Part shown: one piece after another, positions 44,269-53,704 of the stretch
How the letters are laid out: each line of letters opens with the position of its first letter
Position numbering within the stretch: position 1 is the first letter of the stretch
Assembly: GCA_001599935.1 (NCBI GenBank)
Contig: BCIJ01000006.1
Coordinates: forward strand, 62,001-126,000
Reading direction: 5' to 3'
DNA from: Holtermannia corniformis
Lineage: Eukaryota > Basidiomycota > Tremellomycetes > Holtermanniales
Length of the DNA stretch: 64,000 bases
Program-made: the position numbers and the translations under genes
Notes under the pieces: model-generated
Told to the model about the DNA's origin: nothing
Seen by the model: only the letters and a program-made list of their open reading frames with translations
Database searches by the model: none

Positions 44269-45745
44269 CTACAGCTCACCCCATTTGCCCACCGGGCCCG
44301 TCAACCATTCGCCACCTTGCTCACCCACCACAAAACAGTCCTCCAACCGGACGCCAACCCCAGCCTGCACGTCATAAACCCCCGGCTCGACACTGAACAC
44401 GACTCCTTGCTCGACTGAGCGATCCCCAACGGGGCCAGAGACGAGGTACGGCGCTTCGTGGCCTTCGAGCCCGATCCCGTGCCCCAGCCTATGGGTGAAG
44501 AGGGGGCGGAGATGGGATGGGAGGAGAGCGCGTGCGTGGCCGTCGAGTTGGGCTAGGGTCGTGTTGGCGCTGGTTGAGAGCGGGTTGAGAGCGTTGGACT
44601 GGGCGCGATGCACGGCGTGCCAGATATCGAGGGTCGAGGAAGGGATGCGGGAGGTAGGTAGTGCGAATGTCTGATTGGAACGCGTTAGCAGCGAGCGAGT
44701 GGTCATTTGCAGAGCGCAAACGAACCCGAGTGATGTCCGACACGTAACCGCCAAATTTACCTCCAGCATCAATCAAGACGAGATCCTGCTTGCCAAGCTT
44801 GCGATCGGTACCGCTGCCATGGGGTAACGCTGCGTTTTCTGCGCATCCATCAGCCACCCATACCGCCTCCGCAGCCGCGAGCGTGACATACCGCCAAAGA
44901 GCACCAGCGCCTCCGGCTCATCCAACCCCCTAGAGCGCATCTCGCGCGTCAAGATTGCATGCGTCTCAGACTCGCTGACCCCAAGCTTCATCTGATCCCG
45001 AGTCGACTTGATCGCAGCTAGCGTCAACTGCAGCAGACGCGCGGTCAGGACGCCGTCTCAAGAGGACTATGTGGGGCCTCACCTTGTTGGCGCACCGCAG
45101 CCTGTCGATCTCAGCCGCCTCCTTGCACTCTCTGATCGCCGTAATCTCTCTGGCTGCGACTTCGACACTGCCGTGAAGTCCTCTTCGGGCCAGCGCAGCT
45201 CTGATGCCTGCCAACACAAACGCGCGCGCCATCGGATCGGCATGTACAATCTGCCCCTCTGCGTCCCCTATCCACTCAATCGTATGCACAAGCACATCAT
45301 ATGGATCCTCGTCCTCGCGCCATTCAATCCACTGCACGTCCACACCCGGCGCTAGCTGGAGCAACTTTGCTCTCGCGATCTCAAAGCTCGGCGCTAGGAT
45401 CCGCACAGTCGCGTTGGTGTCGACTGTGATCAAGAATGGCCGTTCAGAAAGCCACCATTCGGATTGGCCGATAGTGGTGTAGTAGGATCCTGAAGGACCG
45501 GGTTCGGCGATGTATAGCCCTCCTAAAGGAAGGGCGGCAGCGAGACGGGAGATGCGGTTCGGGTAGGTGTTCTCGGGGAACGGCCGTACCAGATTGCAGT
45601 CCTGAAAATCATCTGAAGGGGACTGGGAGATGAAGGGTTTGCGCAGGTTGAGCACGAGGTAGGCTGCGAGGATGATAACGACGAGGATGAGTCGGATTGG
45701 TCGCATGTTGCGCCGGCCGTGCTTTGCCAGACTATTGACCGGCAT
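44269..45745 (-). CDS. Membrane-anchored M24 metallopeptidase (Xaa-Pro dipeptidase/aminopeptidase-like)
   Basis: Pita-bread-fold peptidases of family M24 cleave Xaa-Pro bonds with two metal ions. The N terminus MPVNSLAKHGRRNMRP leads into one helix (IRLILVVIILAAYLVLNL), giving a type II membrane protein. A creatinase-type N domain follows (GGLYIAEPGPSGSYYTTIGQ, SEWWLSERPFLITV). In the catalytic domain the five metal ligands are visible: Asp in VLIDAGGKFGGY, Asp in VSDITRTFALP, His in HRLGHGIGLEGHE, Glu in VFSVEPGVYDV and Glu in GVRLEDCFV. Introns near 44660-44725, 44825-44875 and about 45020-45085; the join FG|ENAALPHGSG is in phase 1. All ligands present, so likely active. Shares a divergent promoter region with RPB6. 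Confidence 0.92.
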
Positions 45746-46152
45746 AGGGAGACCGTCCTTTGTGGCATATACAACATGCTGAAGCTCAGTCAGCTCAGCC
45801 TGCTACCACGAAACCGAGATGTATATCACTGACCGTAGGCAAGCATAGGTCGCGCTTCTCATCCGGACTCGAGCATGGCGTTGTGGTAGTAGATGCTGTG
45901 CCAGGTACTACAGCTGTACCTTTGGACCGTGTATGCGCCCACTTCTCCCGGCAGAGGGATGTCATTGCAGCTGAATGTCTGCAAGCTGGCGCTGCTCAGT
46001 GCGTTCGGCATCGTCGGAGAAAGCACGCCACGCGACAACCACGTGTCAACCCCCGATCAGCCACACAAATCGCCGAAACGCCGAGAGCACCCATAACCCC
46101 CTCGTGGATTTCAGTGTTTGGCCACCGCGATCACTGCCTACAGTCAAGCACA
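45746..46152. other. Divergent intergenic region
   Basis: About 400 bp between the M24 peptidase (-) and RPB6 (+) start codons; both promoters must lie here. No clear TATA box or repeat seen. Confidence 0.4.
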
Positions 46153-46976
46153 ATGTCAGACGACGGGCGGTACGGCGACGATGACCTGCAGATGGACGAG
46201 TACGTGCTATGCTGGTCTTGTTCTCTGGAGCCGGCTGCTCAAGCCGGCCGAAGGAGACGGGTGTTAGCAAGAGCGAGCGGCTGACACTACGTCTTAGGGA
46301 TGAGATCCAGCAGGACGAGTACATGGACGAGGAGAATGCCGTGAACGAGGACCAGGGCGAGATTGAGGGTGATGCGAACGGCGGAGAGGATGAGCGGCAG
46401 GTTGTGGTGAGTGGGCGAACGCATGTCACTGTCTGTCCTAGCAAGTGATCCTAGATTTCTCATTAGGGTCTATCTGAGACCGGCTTGTCGAGACAGACGG
46501 CTGATCAGCGCCGATCACTCGCTAACCATACACGCTTAGGACTCCAACCTGCCACCAGGGTACAAGCAACGGCCGGGGAAAGCGCCCGTCGCCAACGCTC
46601 AACGAGTCACGACCCCGTACATGACCAAATACGAGCGTGCAAGAGTGCTCGGGACCCGTGCGCTCCAGATCTCGTGCGTTTCTGCGCTACCACTCGCTAG
46701 CTGATCGGCTGGGAGAGGCTGATCCGACATTCAGGATGAATGCACCCGTCTTGGTTCCGGTCGAGGGCGAGACGGATCCGCTCGAGATTGCGCTCAAAGA
46801 GCTCGCGGCAAAGAAGATTCCATTGATCATCCGTCGTTACCTCCCAGGTGAGTGCATGCCGAACAGCACCTATCTGCCTTGCGTTGATAGGGTGGCCGAT
46901 TGGTCAGTCGGCTGACATGATCCCAGACAACTCGTTTGAAGACTGGAAGGTCGAGGAGCTCATTGTGCAAGAATGA
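46153..46976 (+). CDS. RPB6: RNA polymerases I, II and III common subunit RPABC2 (Rpb6/Rpo26)
   Basis: Shared subunit that stabilises the clamp of all three nuclear RNA polymerases. Five exons: 46153-46199, about 46300-46407, about 46541-46671, about 46734-46847 and about 46926-46976. The N-terminal acidic arm ([20 protein letters not shown]) is typical. The conserved fold is complete: [56 protein letters not shown] and [12 protein letters not shown] at the C terminus. Introns 1 and 2 are longer (about 100 and 133 nt) than the local norm. Spacing to the convergent thioesterase stop is 88 bp. Confidence 0.97.
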
Positions 46977-47064
46977 TCGGCTTTAATCTGTCAACGCTCA
47001 GGTTCAAGGGTTTGGGAAACCGTCGCATCGTCTCATGTTCAACTATGCATTGTATACTACATCG

Positions 47065-48353
47065 CTACAGTTTGGCCCTGACCGGCTCTGGTTCTTCATC
47101 CCCTTCTTCGGCCCCACCGCCTTCGACCAAGCCTTTTGTGGTTGCCTGGTGGGCGTCAATGTCGATATCAGCGCGCACGACGCCTTCCTGGCTCGTGACG
47201 GCTACGAGGCGGCCCGACTCGGTGTACAGAAGACCGCGAACAACGCCACGGCCCGCAGCAACGGAAACAAGAGGCGAGTCCATGACGTGTAGCAGCCATT
47301 CGGTTGGGTCGGGCACGGGCGGGTAGAAATGGGTCGAGTGGTCTAGCGATGCCTGTGCGATGATCAGCAAACCGACAAGATGGACACTAGCACGAACCAG
47401 CATGGATAAGCGGGGCGACGACATGCGCGTCAAGCCCGCTGCTCGCGCGGCCGTGCCGATGAATTGAAAGTCGGTCAAGTACGCTATAGCACACTACAAC
47501 GACGGATCAGCCCCGATTCAACGATTGATTAATTGAATGACCTTGGTCGTCCGCTCATCCAACACCTCGTCCGTCCCCGTCCGGATCCTCAACCAAAGCA
47601 TCCGCACATTACTCTCCTTTGCTGCCTTTATCGAGATCCTCCTCAGCGCCACCGCGATCGCGATCGGTGATTCCCTCCGCTCATCGATATAATCTTGAAC
47701 GGCTCGTCGTCGTCGTTCAACCCAGCTTTGCTCGCGCTTCAGCAGTTCACTCCACCGGTCTTCCTCGAGCGGACATGAGGATGGCGGGAGGACGTCGGAC
47801 GGAAAGGAAGATTGGTAGCTTGGAGAGAACGGGGTTGAGACGGTTGGAGAGGTGAAGGAACAGATCAGGACGAAGATTGGGTTCCCGGCTTGCAGGGCTT
47901 TGACGGCGCTGGCCGGGTTAGCGGCCGCGTTTGGGCTGTAGGTTCGTACCGTGTAGCATATGATCGGCCTGTGCATATTGTCAGCAACCGTTGCGTGACT
48001 CGACTGCGTTAGCGCACCGTCTCGAAGCCGCTCGACTTGATAAGTGATGGTGCTGTCCGCCTGAGCTCTTTGCGTACCATCAGCTCCGTCGTCAATACAG
48101 CTGACACACTAACGCCAAGAGAAAGTAGCACTGCTCGCTATCAATACACACTATGCCCGCCACCTGCCAACCCACTCACATGCTGACTATGCAACCCGAG
48201 CCCAAGCCCAACCGTCTCCCCGGCCGCAACCAACGCCTGCCCGATGACCTGGCCGCCGAACACGCCTCGCGCACCACAAGGCAGCCAAAGCGACTGCGAC
48301 TGGTAGCTATCCTTGCCTTTGGCCTGCGTGATCGCCAGCGCCTGACTGATTGA
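47065..48353 (-). CDS. Peroxisomal acyl-CoA thioesterase (TesB/Tes1 type)
   Basis: Double-hotdog enzymes that hydrolyse acyl-CoA to free acid and CoA, supporting beta-oxidation. Start MSISQALAITQAKGKDSYQS, then the hallmark LPCGARGVFGGQVIGQAL. Short exons rebuild HCYFLLAAQADSTITYQVER and LRDGRSYATRTYSPNAA. Later PIFVLICSFTSP, then the second domain: YLTDFQFIGTAARAAGL, SLDHSTHFYPPVP, EWLLHVMDSPLVSVAAGRG and GRLVAVTSQEGVVRA. The protein ends in Ala-Lys-Leu, a consensus peroxisomal targeting signal 1, which agrees with the family's location. I could not find a clean phase-matched junction for the intron near 47470-47530. The first exon is only about 160 bp from the GrpE stop, same strand. Confidence 0.92.
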
Positions 48354-48514
48354 CATTATGGATGATCTGCGATTTGCCCAGTTGCGAGCGTTTCAGAACC
48401 GGTTGCGGCCGGCTATGAGCGTGCCGGACGAGCCGAGCCGTGATGTGATTTCATGCAATGCGACTGATGCGAAAATACACTGATGTCCTTCTCTTGCGCT
48501 CGTCCAGTAAGCCT

Positions 48515-51127
48515 CTACTCCGACTGCACGACTCCAACCTGAGCCGGCCGCAGTACCCGGTCCTTGATCGTCCACCCCTCGACCGAAACCTCCATCACTT
48601 GACCCGGTTCAAGCTCCTTGCCGTCTGGGCCCTTCTTGCCCGCCAACGCCGCCTTGGGCACCTGGTACAGAGCCTCATGTCGGTTCGGGTCAAACCTCTC
48701 CCCGAGGCTCTTGAACTGCTCGACACCGTACTCGCCAAGCGTCTTGATGAGCGTCTTGTTGGTCAGGCTCACGCCGTCAAACAGGCTTTTCAGTGCGGGC
48801 TGCGCGCTCTCGTCGATGGGCTGAGGGACGTGGGAAAGGGCCTGGGAAAGAACGTCGGACGTGGTGAGGAGGGAGGAAGCGAATTTGGTGATTGCGAATT
48901 GCGACGCCTTGGCCTTTTCCTCGTTGCCGCGCCGTGACAGCGTCTGGTAGTCGGCCCGTTGGTAGCTGAGTTGTTTCTGCGCGTGTCAGCCCTAGACTAA
49001 TATTGATTGACAAAATAAAGAACGAGCCACGACTGACACCTGATCATCCACACGTACGGCTGCGATCGAAGCGCACAGCACTACAAACTGTCGAGACCGC
49101 TTCGTGTCAAGCAGACCGGTAAAGTAGCGCAGCTATGCTTCACAGTGCGTCCATCAACTTCTCAGCCCGGTAAGCCACAACGGACAGTTCGATGCCCGTG
49201 AGCACACATGGCGCAAAGCGACGATTGACGATGATAGACGAGCAAACGCGGAGATCGCGCTGGCTTTAATCGACTAACAGACAGTGCCGACTGATCACAG
49301 CCAAGTCACGCTAGAAGATGCAGTCGACTCGCGATCCATAGCAAAGCCCAATCGACCGGTTTGCTTGACTCGCAGTGACCTGGATTGCAAACGGCGGATA
49401 GCATCGCTGCCGGCCATGAACGATCAGACGGCATCGCAGGTTCACCGGGCGGCAGGTACGTTCAATGCACATCCAGCTCGTGTTCATGGGCATCCGTCTC
49501 AGACCGGCTGAAAGCGGACGATTGACATACGCCGAAAAGACTTTTGTGCGAACGCTCGATAGCTGTGTACGACCGCCTCAAGCGCGTTTGTTGACCGAGC
49601 ACTGTACATGCCGAGCTGAGCAGCTGATACCGTGCTTACTCCACAGCTACGTGTGTAGCTGTGCAGGGAACTCCAGCAGCGGCGCTGCGGCTAACTGACG
49701 GCACAGTGAGACATGAACGCTGCCTAGGGTCGGATGATCCCGAATAGGCTCCGAACCGCATCCTTGTCCATCCATCGTTGACGGATGGCTCGGGCGGACC
49801 GGCTGCGAGCCTGCAGGACGTTGAGCCGGGCGCGGATATATCTCGTCAACAGGCGCGGAGACAGTCTTCGCATTCACAGTAGGATAAAGGTGAACGACCG
49901 TCGAATACGATCCCGCGCGCGTCCTTGCCGACTTGCGAACCTGTCTGGAAGCTGGAGCGTCAAGCCTGAAAACGGCTCAAAGTCCGCCTCGCGACAGATC
50001 CGTGAGACACAGACATCAAGCGACGATGCGACATTACCGTGACCTATTGGCTAGCCAACTGCATCCCCATACCATCTCAATCGGAGCGACTGACGTTTGG
50101 GGATTGTGCAGTTTCGTCTCGGTCAGGCGGAAGTCGCACTAAATTTGGCGTATAACCCCAAACCTGTAAGACTGCAAGACGGAGTCATCCTCCTGACACA
50201 GAGCTCGGAGTCGTGCTACGACCTCGTCGCAATAAGCAAAGCCAAGCATGGTCCGTAAGACTGCGCGCCGGGATCCGAAGGTAGGTCGAGCCAGATTTCG
50301 CAGCGAACGTCCAGGACCCGGCACGATCATGCAAAGTAGTTGGAAGAAGAGACGTACCACGACCAGCACGCTGGATGTGATGACGCGCACTCATGACGAT
50401 TGTGAAGCAGGCCAGATGGCCTACGGATCCGTCTTGGTGCGCGTCATGTTTCCGCGAACTCGCGGTCGTACGGTCCTCACTCCGGCAGGCCATCGTCAAG
50501 GAAGGGTTGTAGATAGCGAGCGTTCAAGAGCCCAAGGATGCAGCCCACAGGCTGCCTGTGCATTGACACTGAACCACCCGTCACTGCACCATCGTGTGGT
50601 TGTGCCTGCCAACACGGTCTGACCACAGCTGGCGTCCGAGTGAACTGCACGGATACGGGTATCCGGCAGGACTTGGATGCCCAACTGACGACTTTGACGG
50701 TGTTGATAGGCCCTAGATCCGAGCAGGGCGCAATCCAAACATTCACGTTGAGCGTTCGCGAGTGGTACGAGCTTAGAAGTGGCAATACGTGCGAACGTCA
50801 CGGACTATTGACTAGATGACTGATCCAAGACACGGCGGGTTTGCCATGCTAAACCGACGCTCCAGCATCTTGCCAAACGTTCCGCCTGCCAGCAAAGCAC
50901 TCTACACCCACCATGCACACCATGTCGCCACTCACATTCAGATCCTTGACGTTTTCCTCGAGTTCGGCAATCTTCTTGTCGGTTTCTGAAGGCTCGACCG
51001 TCTCTGCCTTTGCGCTCGTTTCACCCGCAGCTGCTTCGGCCGAGTATGCTCTTGCAGCATACCGTGGCGCGTATGCTGCTGGCCGTGCGAGTGCTCTTGA
51101 GACGGCTGCAAAGGTGGTGCGCTGCAT
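48515..51127 (-). CDS. MGE1: Mitochondrial GrpE nucleotide-exchange factor (Mge1)
   Basis: GrpE/Mge1 releases ADP from mitochondrial Hsp70 during protein import and folding. Exon 1 (51127-50936) encodes a presequence MQRTTFAAVSRALARPAAYA then TDKKIAELEENVKDLN. Exon 2 (48978-48515) continues the long helix: KQLSYQRADYQTLSRRGNEE, KAKASQFAITKFASSLLTT. Its beta domain is complete: YGVEQFKSLGERFDPNRHEA, LEPGQVMEVSVEGWTIKDRV and LRPAQVGVVQSE. The two exons join in phase 0 through donor GTGAGT and acceptor GACACGCGCAG. The intron between them is 1,957 nt, far above the 40-60 nt norm here. Neither exon alone makes a full GrpE, and exon 2 has no suitable upstream ATG with a leader, which supports joining them. 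Confidence 0.88.
48979..50935 (-). other. Unusually long intron in MGE1
   Basis: The donor GTGAGTGGCG at 50935 and acceptor GGGCTGACACGCGCAG at 48979 are both good local consensus. The 1,957 nt between them carry only short ORFs without protein character in either strand. I see no terminal inverted repeats or transposase. It includes a perfect 9-bp stem-loop at 49642-49663. It could be an insertion, a nested non-coding gene or an assembly artefact. Confidence 0.7.
49642..49663. repeat. Perfect 9-bp inverted repeat with 4-nt loop
   Basis: CACAGCTAC, GTGT, GTAGCTGTG. Directly downstream on the + strand is a second short GC-rich inverted pair (GCAGCGGCGCTGC). Lies within the long MGE1 intron. 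Could be a small hairpin or protein-binding palindrome; no further evidence. Confidence 0.5.
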
Positions 51128-51505
51128 TGTGAGTGAGTTGTTGGTCGTGGTGGCGATCGAAAAAGCGGGTGGCCGATAGATCCGAATCGGGTGGCGGGCC
51201 TACGAACCACAGTAGGAGCGCTGCGGGGCTGTTACCTGGCAGTGTTATCAACCCGGTGGTTAGGTAATCCCGCGCGAGTGTGGCAAATTCTACCGGATTG
51301 GGAAATACCCCCGTTGGCTGAGCACCACCAGTCGACGGGGAAGAGGCAGTCAACAGCACCGAGCGCGAGGATCGCATCCGACAGCACGACGCACTCGGCA
51401 CAGCGCATCCACCACTGCACACTCGACTCACTATCACGGCTACACCGTGCTAGAGCCCACAGCGACAGTAGGACGGCCGGACGCGTGCGCAAACTCGCGA
51501 TCGCA

Positions 51506-52963
51506 ATGTCATATCTCTACCCCGCCGAGCCAACCGCCACTCCGCCGGTGCCAACGAGCGACGAGCTGCCACCGCTGCCTACAGACGACGCTGCAGACGT
51601 CGAGGCCAGTGGGCAGCATGGTCAAGGCGCATCAGAGCAAGAGCACCAACCCGAACCCGAGCCGGGACCCGTCGCGGCCCCTCCAGCCAAACGGCAACGC
51701 GTCTCGCGCTCGTCTGCAAGAGCGTCCACTTCGACCGGCGGCAACGCGTACAAGCCGATTCCCAGGCTGTTGAACCTGCCCCCGCCTGTCAGTCCGCCCT
51801 CGCACCTGTTCCCACCGCCGAGTCCGGGCTCGCGCAAGGCGAGGGGTCATGCAGACGACGAAGAGGCCGAGGGTGACAACGGGCCCGTGCACGACGAGAC
51901 CGAGACGGATGGCCTGCCGCCGCTCCCGACCGCGAGTCCTCCTCCGCCATCTGCTGCCGACGCCGCCGCTGCAGCCGCTGCCGCCGCCGCTCAGCCGAAA
52001 CCTGCGAAACGGACCAAACGATCGACCGGGAACGCTGCCAGTGCAAGCACGCTCGCCCGCCCCACGCCTCCCGACGCGCTCCTGCCTCCTCCTCTCCACC
52101 CGCCTCCGCCTCCCGGCTCCTCGGTCAACCTGTACATCGGCCGCGCCCTGCTTGCCAACGACAACTGGCCGATGAAGCCGCACGACATTGTCTCGTGGAT
52201 CAAGCACCACCACGCCGATCAGTGGGACGGCGACGAGGGTCGGTGCTCGGCCCACCGCGTGCGCACCTACCTCGCGCGCAAGGGCACCGACATGTACTAT
52301 GAAAAGCTGAGCCAGGGCTGTCTGAACGGCTGGCGGATCCGGCAGCAGCACCTCTGGCGCTTCCAAGATGGCGGCTTCCAAGGCCGCGGTGTCAAACAAG
52401 AGGATTTCCCTGCCGCGCAAGCGGCTGCCAACGCAAAGATCCTCGCGGAAGCACAGAGGCACGCAGAGGAACAGGCTGCACAGGCCGAAGCGACCGCCGC
52501 TGCGTCCGCATCGACCGTCGCGGCTATTCAGGCTGCTGCGCAGGCTCAGACCCTCGCGGCCGGTGGGCCAGGGAAACCGCCGAGTCCACCGCGCGTCATC
52601 GAGACGGAACCACTGCCGGCGCTGCCGGGCCAAGAACAGGGATACGAGTACAACCCGCTCCCGATCCCGCAGTACCCTTACACGGCCCAGCACCAGCACC
52701 AGCACCATACTCAGTACGCTCAGCAACAGCCGTACCCGACCTACCCGCCGCAATACCAGCCACAGCCGCAGCAGTACCAGCCGCAGCAACCGCAACAGCA
52801 GCAGTACCATCAGTACCAGCAGCAGCCGCAGTATCAGCCGCAACAGCAGCAGCACCAGCATGTCCAACACCAGCATCAGCACCAGCATCAGCACCATGCG
52901 GCGCTGCAGGACCCCTCGTTGGCGATTGATCCCGCTCTGATGGGCGAGATGGGTGGGCAGTGA
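51506..52963 (+). CDS. PolyQ/His-rich protein with a conserved DNA-binding-like core
   Basis: One uninterrupted exon of 485 codons, start MSYLYPAEPTATPPVPTSDE. The N-terminal half is Pro/Ala/Ser-rich with a basic stretch (PAKRQRVSRSSARAS). The core, about residues 205-280, is the only part with folded character: SVNLYIGRALLANDNWPMKP, HDIVSWIKHHHADQWDGDEG, RCSAHRVRTYLARKGTDMYY and LNGWRIRQQHLWRFQDGGF. Its helix-helix layout with many basic and aromatic residues suggests a helix-turn-helix-type domain, but I do not recognise the family. An Ala-rich helix follows, then a Gln/His/Tyr/Pro-rich tail (52680-52910). Probably a nuclear regulator by composition only. The long open frame on the opposite strand (51632-53122) is its shadow. 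Divergent from MGE1. Confidence 0.8.
   Translation: MSYLYPAEPTATPPVPTSDELPPLPTDDAADVEASGQHGQGASEQEHQPEPEPGPVAAPPAKRQRVSRSSARASTSTGGNAYKPIPRLLNLPPPVSPPSHLFPPPSPGSRKARGHADDEEAEGDNGPVHDETETDGLPPLPTASPPPPSAADAAAAAAAAAAQPKPAKRTKRSTGNAASASTLARPTPPDALLPPPLHPPPPPGSSVNLYIGRALLANDNWPMKPHDIVSWIKHHHADQWDGDEGRCSAHRVRTYLARKGTDMYYEKLSQGCLNGWRIRQQHLWRFQDGGFQGRGVKQEDFPAAQAAANAKILAEAQRHAEEQAAQAEATAAASASTVAAIQAAAQAQTLAAGGPGKPPSPPRVIETEPLPALPGQEQGYEYNPLPIPQYPYTAQHQHQHHTQYAQQQPYPTYPPQYQPQPQQYQPQQPQQQQYHQYQQQPQYQPQQQQHQHVQHQHQHQHQHHAALQDPSLAIDPALMGEMGGQ
52680..52910 (+). repeat. CAG/CAC-rich low-complexity tract (polyQ/His/Tyr coding)
   Basis: An imperfect run of CAG, CAA, CAC and CAT codons with TAC and CCG interspersed, encoding Gln/His/Tyr/Pro. 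Codons are mixed, so it is not a pure microsatellite, but it is long enough to be length-variable among strains. Sits in the C-terminal region of the 51506-52963 protein. Confidence 0.75.
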
Positions 52964-53704
52964 GACTCTACAGGTCAGTCCATGTCCTCGTGCTTGTGCG
53001 CTCTGGAAATCAATCAAGTACGCTAGACAGCTAGCAAAACGATTCCGTCGGGCAGGTTTCCAAGCCCCCGGATGCGTCTCGCGATCAGCTGTTTGGTCTT
53101 GGGATAGCTTGAGCCTGTGCATTCGTTCCCCGCTGTCATCAGATCAGTGGCGTCGCTTGACCACTCGAGGACGTGGGCCGGATGACCCAGCCCGCGCCCC
53201 TGGTCAGGCATAGCCAGGTTGCTTTGATTCGACCTTTCCAGTTGCGCTCTCATGGTATTCGAGATCCTAGAGCTGCTCGAAAGCGAGCTGCAGCTAATTG
53301 CCTGGTGGCTCGCGCGTTGCGCGCGCAGCCCCGCTGCCATGTCCACATCTCCGTCCGCAGCTCTGATCTACGGTAAACCTATGCTAACAACATTCACAGA
53401 TTGATGTACAATATCACCCTGCTGAAGGATTGAGGATCGAGGACAGAGCTCGAGCGTGAGAGATAGAGGGTCGCAGAATCCAGAAAGAGATGTAGTCGTG
53501 TACAGTACGCTAGCGGGTTGCTAGAGCGGCCAGCGTGGTCGGGTGGCGACGCCGTTCGCTCGGTTTGTTGCTGTCAGACTTTAGTTCGCTTGCTCTGCTT
53601 TGTGTGCGTTTCCTTGGGCGAGTGTCGAGTATCGTTCTATCCGGGAGACCTGGTTGTCCTCATCTACCTGCTCGGCATCTGTACTCCGCCGACAACCGCA
53701 CACC
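52964..53704. other. Intergenic region, nothing recognised
   Basis: Between the polyQ gene and the S1P lyase gene, same strand. No credible ORF, RNA gene or repeat. It should contain the polyQ gene's 3' end and the lyase promoter. Confidence 0.4.

Noticed and set aside
51632..53122. 496-aa open frame on the minus strand, Leu/Arg-rich
   Set aside because: It is the antisense of the CAG/CAC-rich polyQ gene; Leu/Val runs are complements of Gln/His codons. No protein-like motif order.
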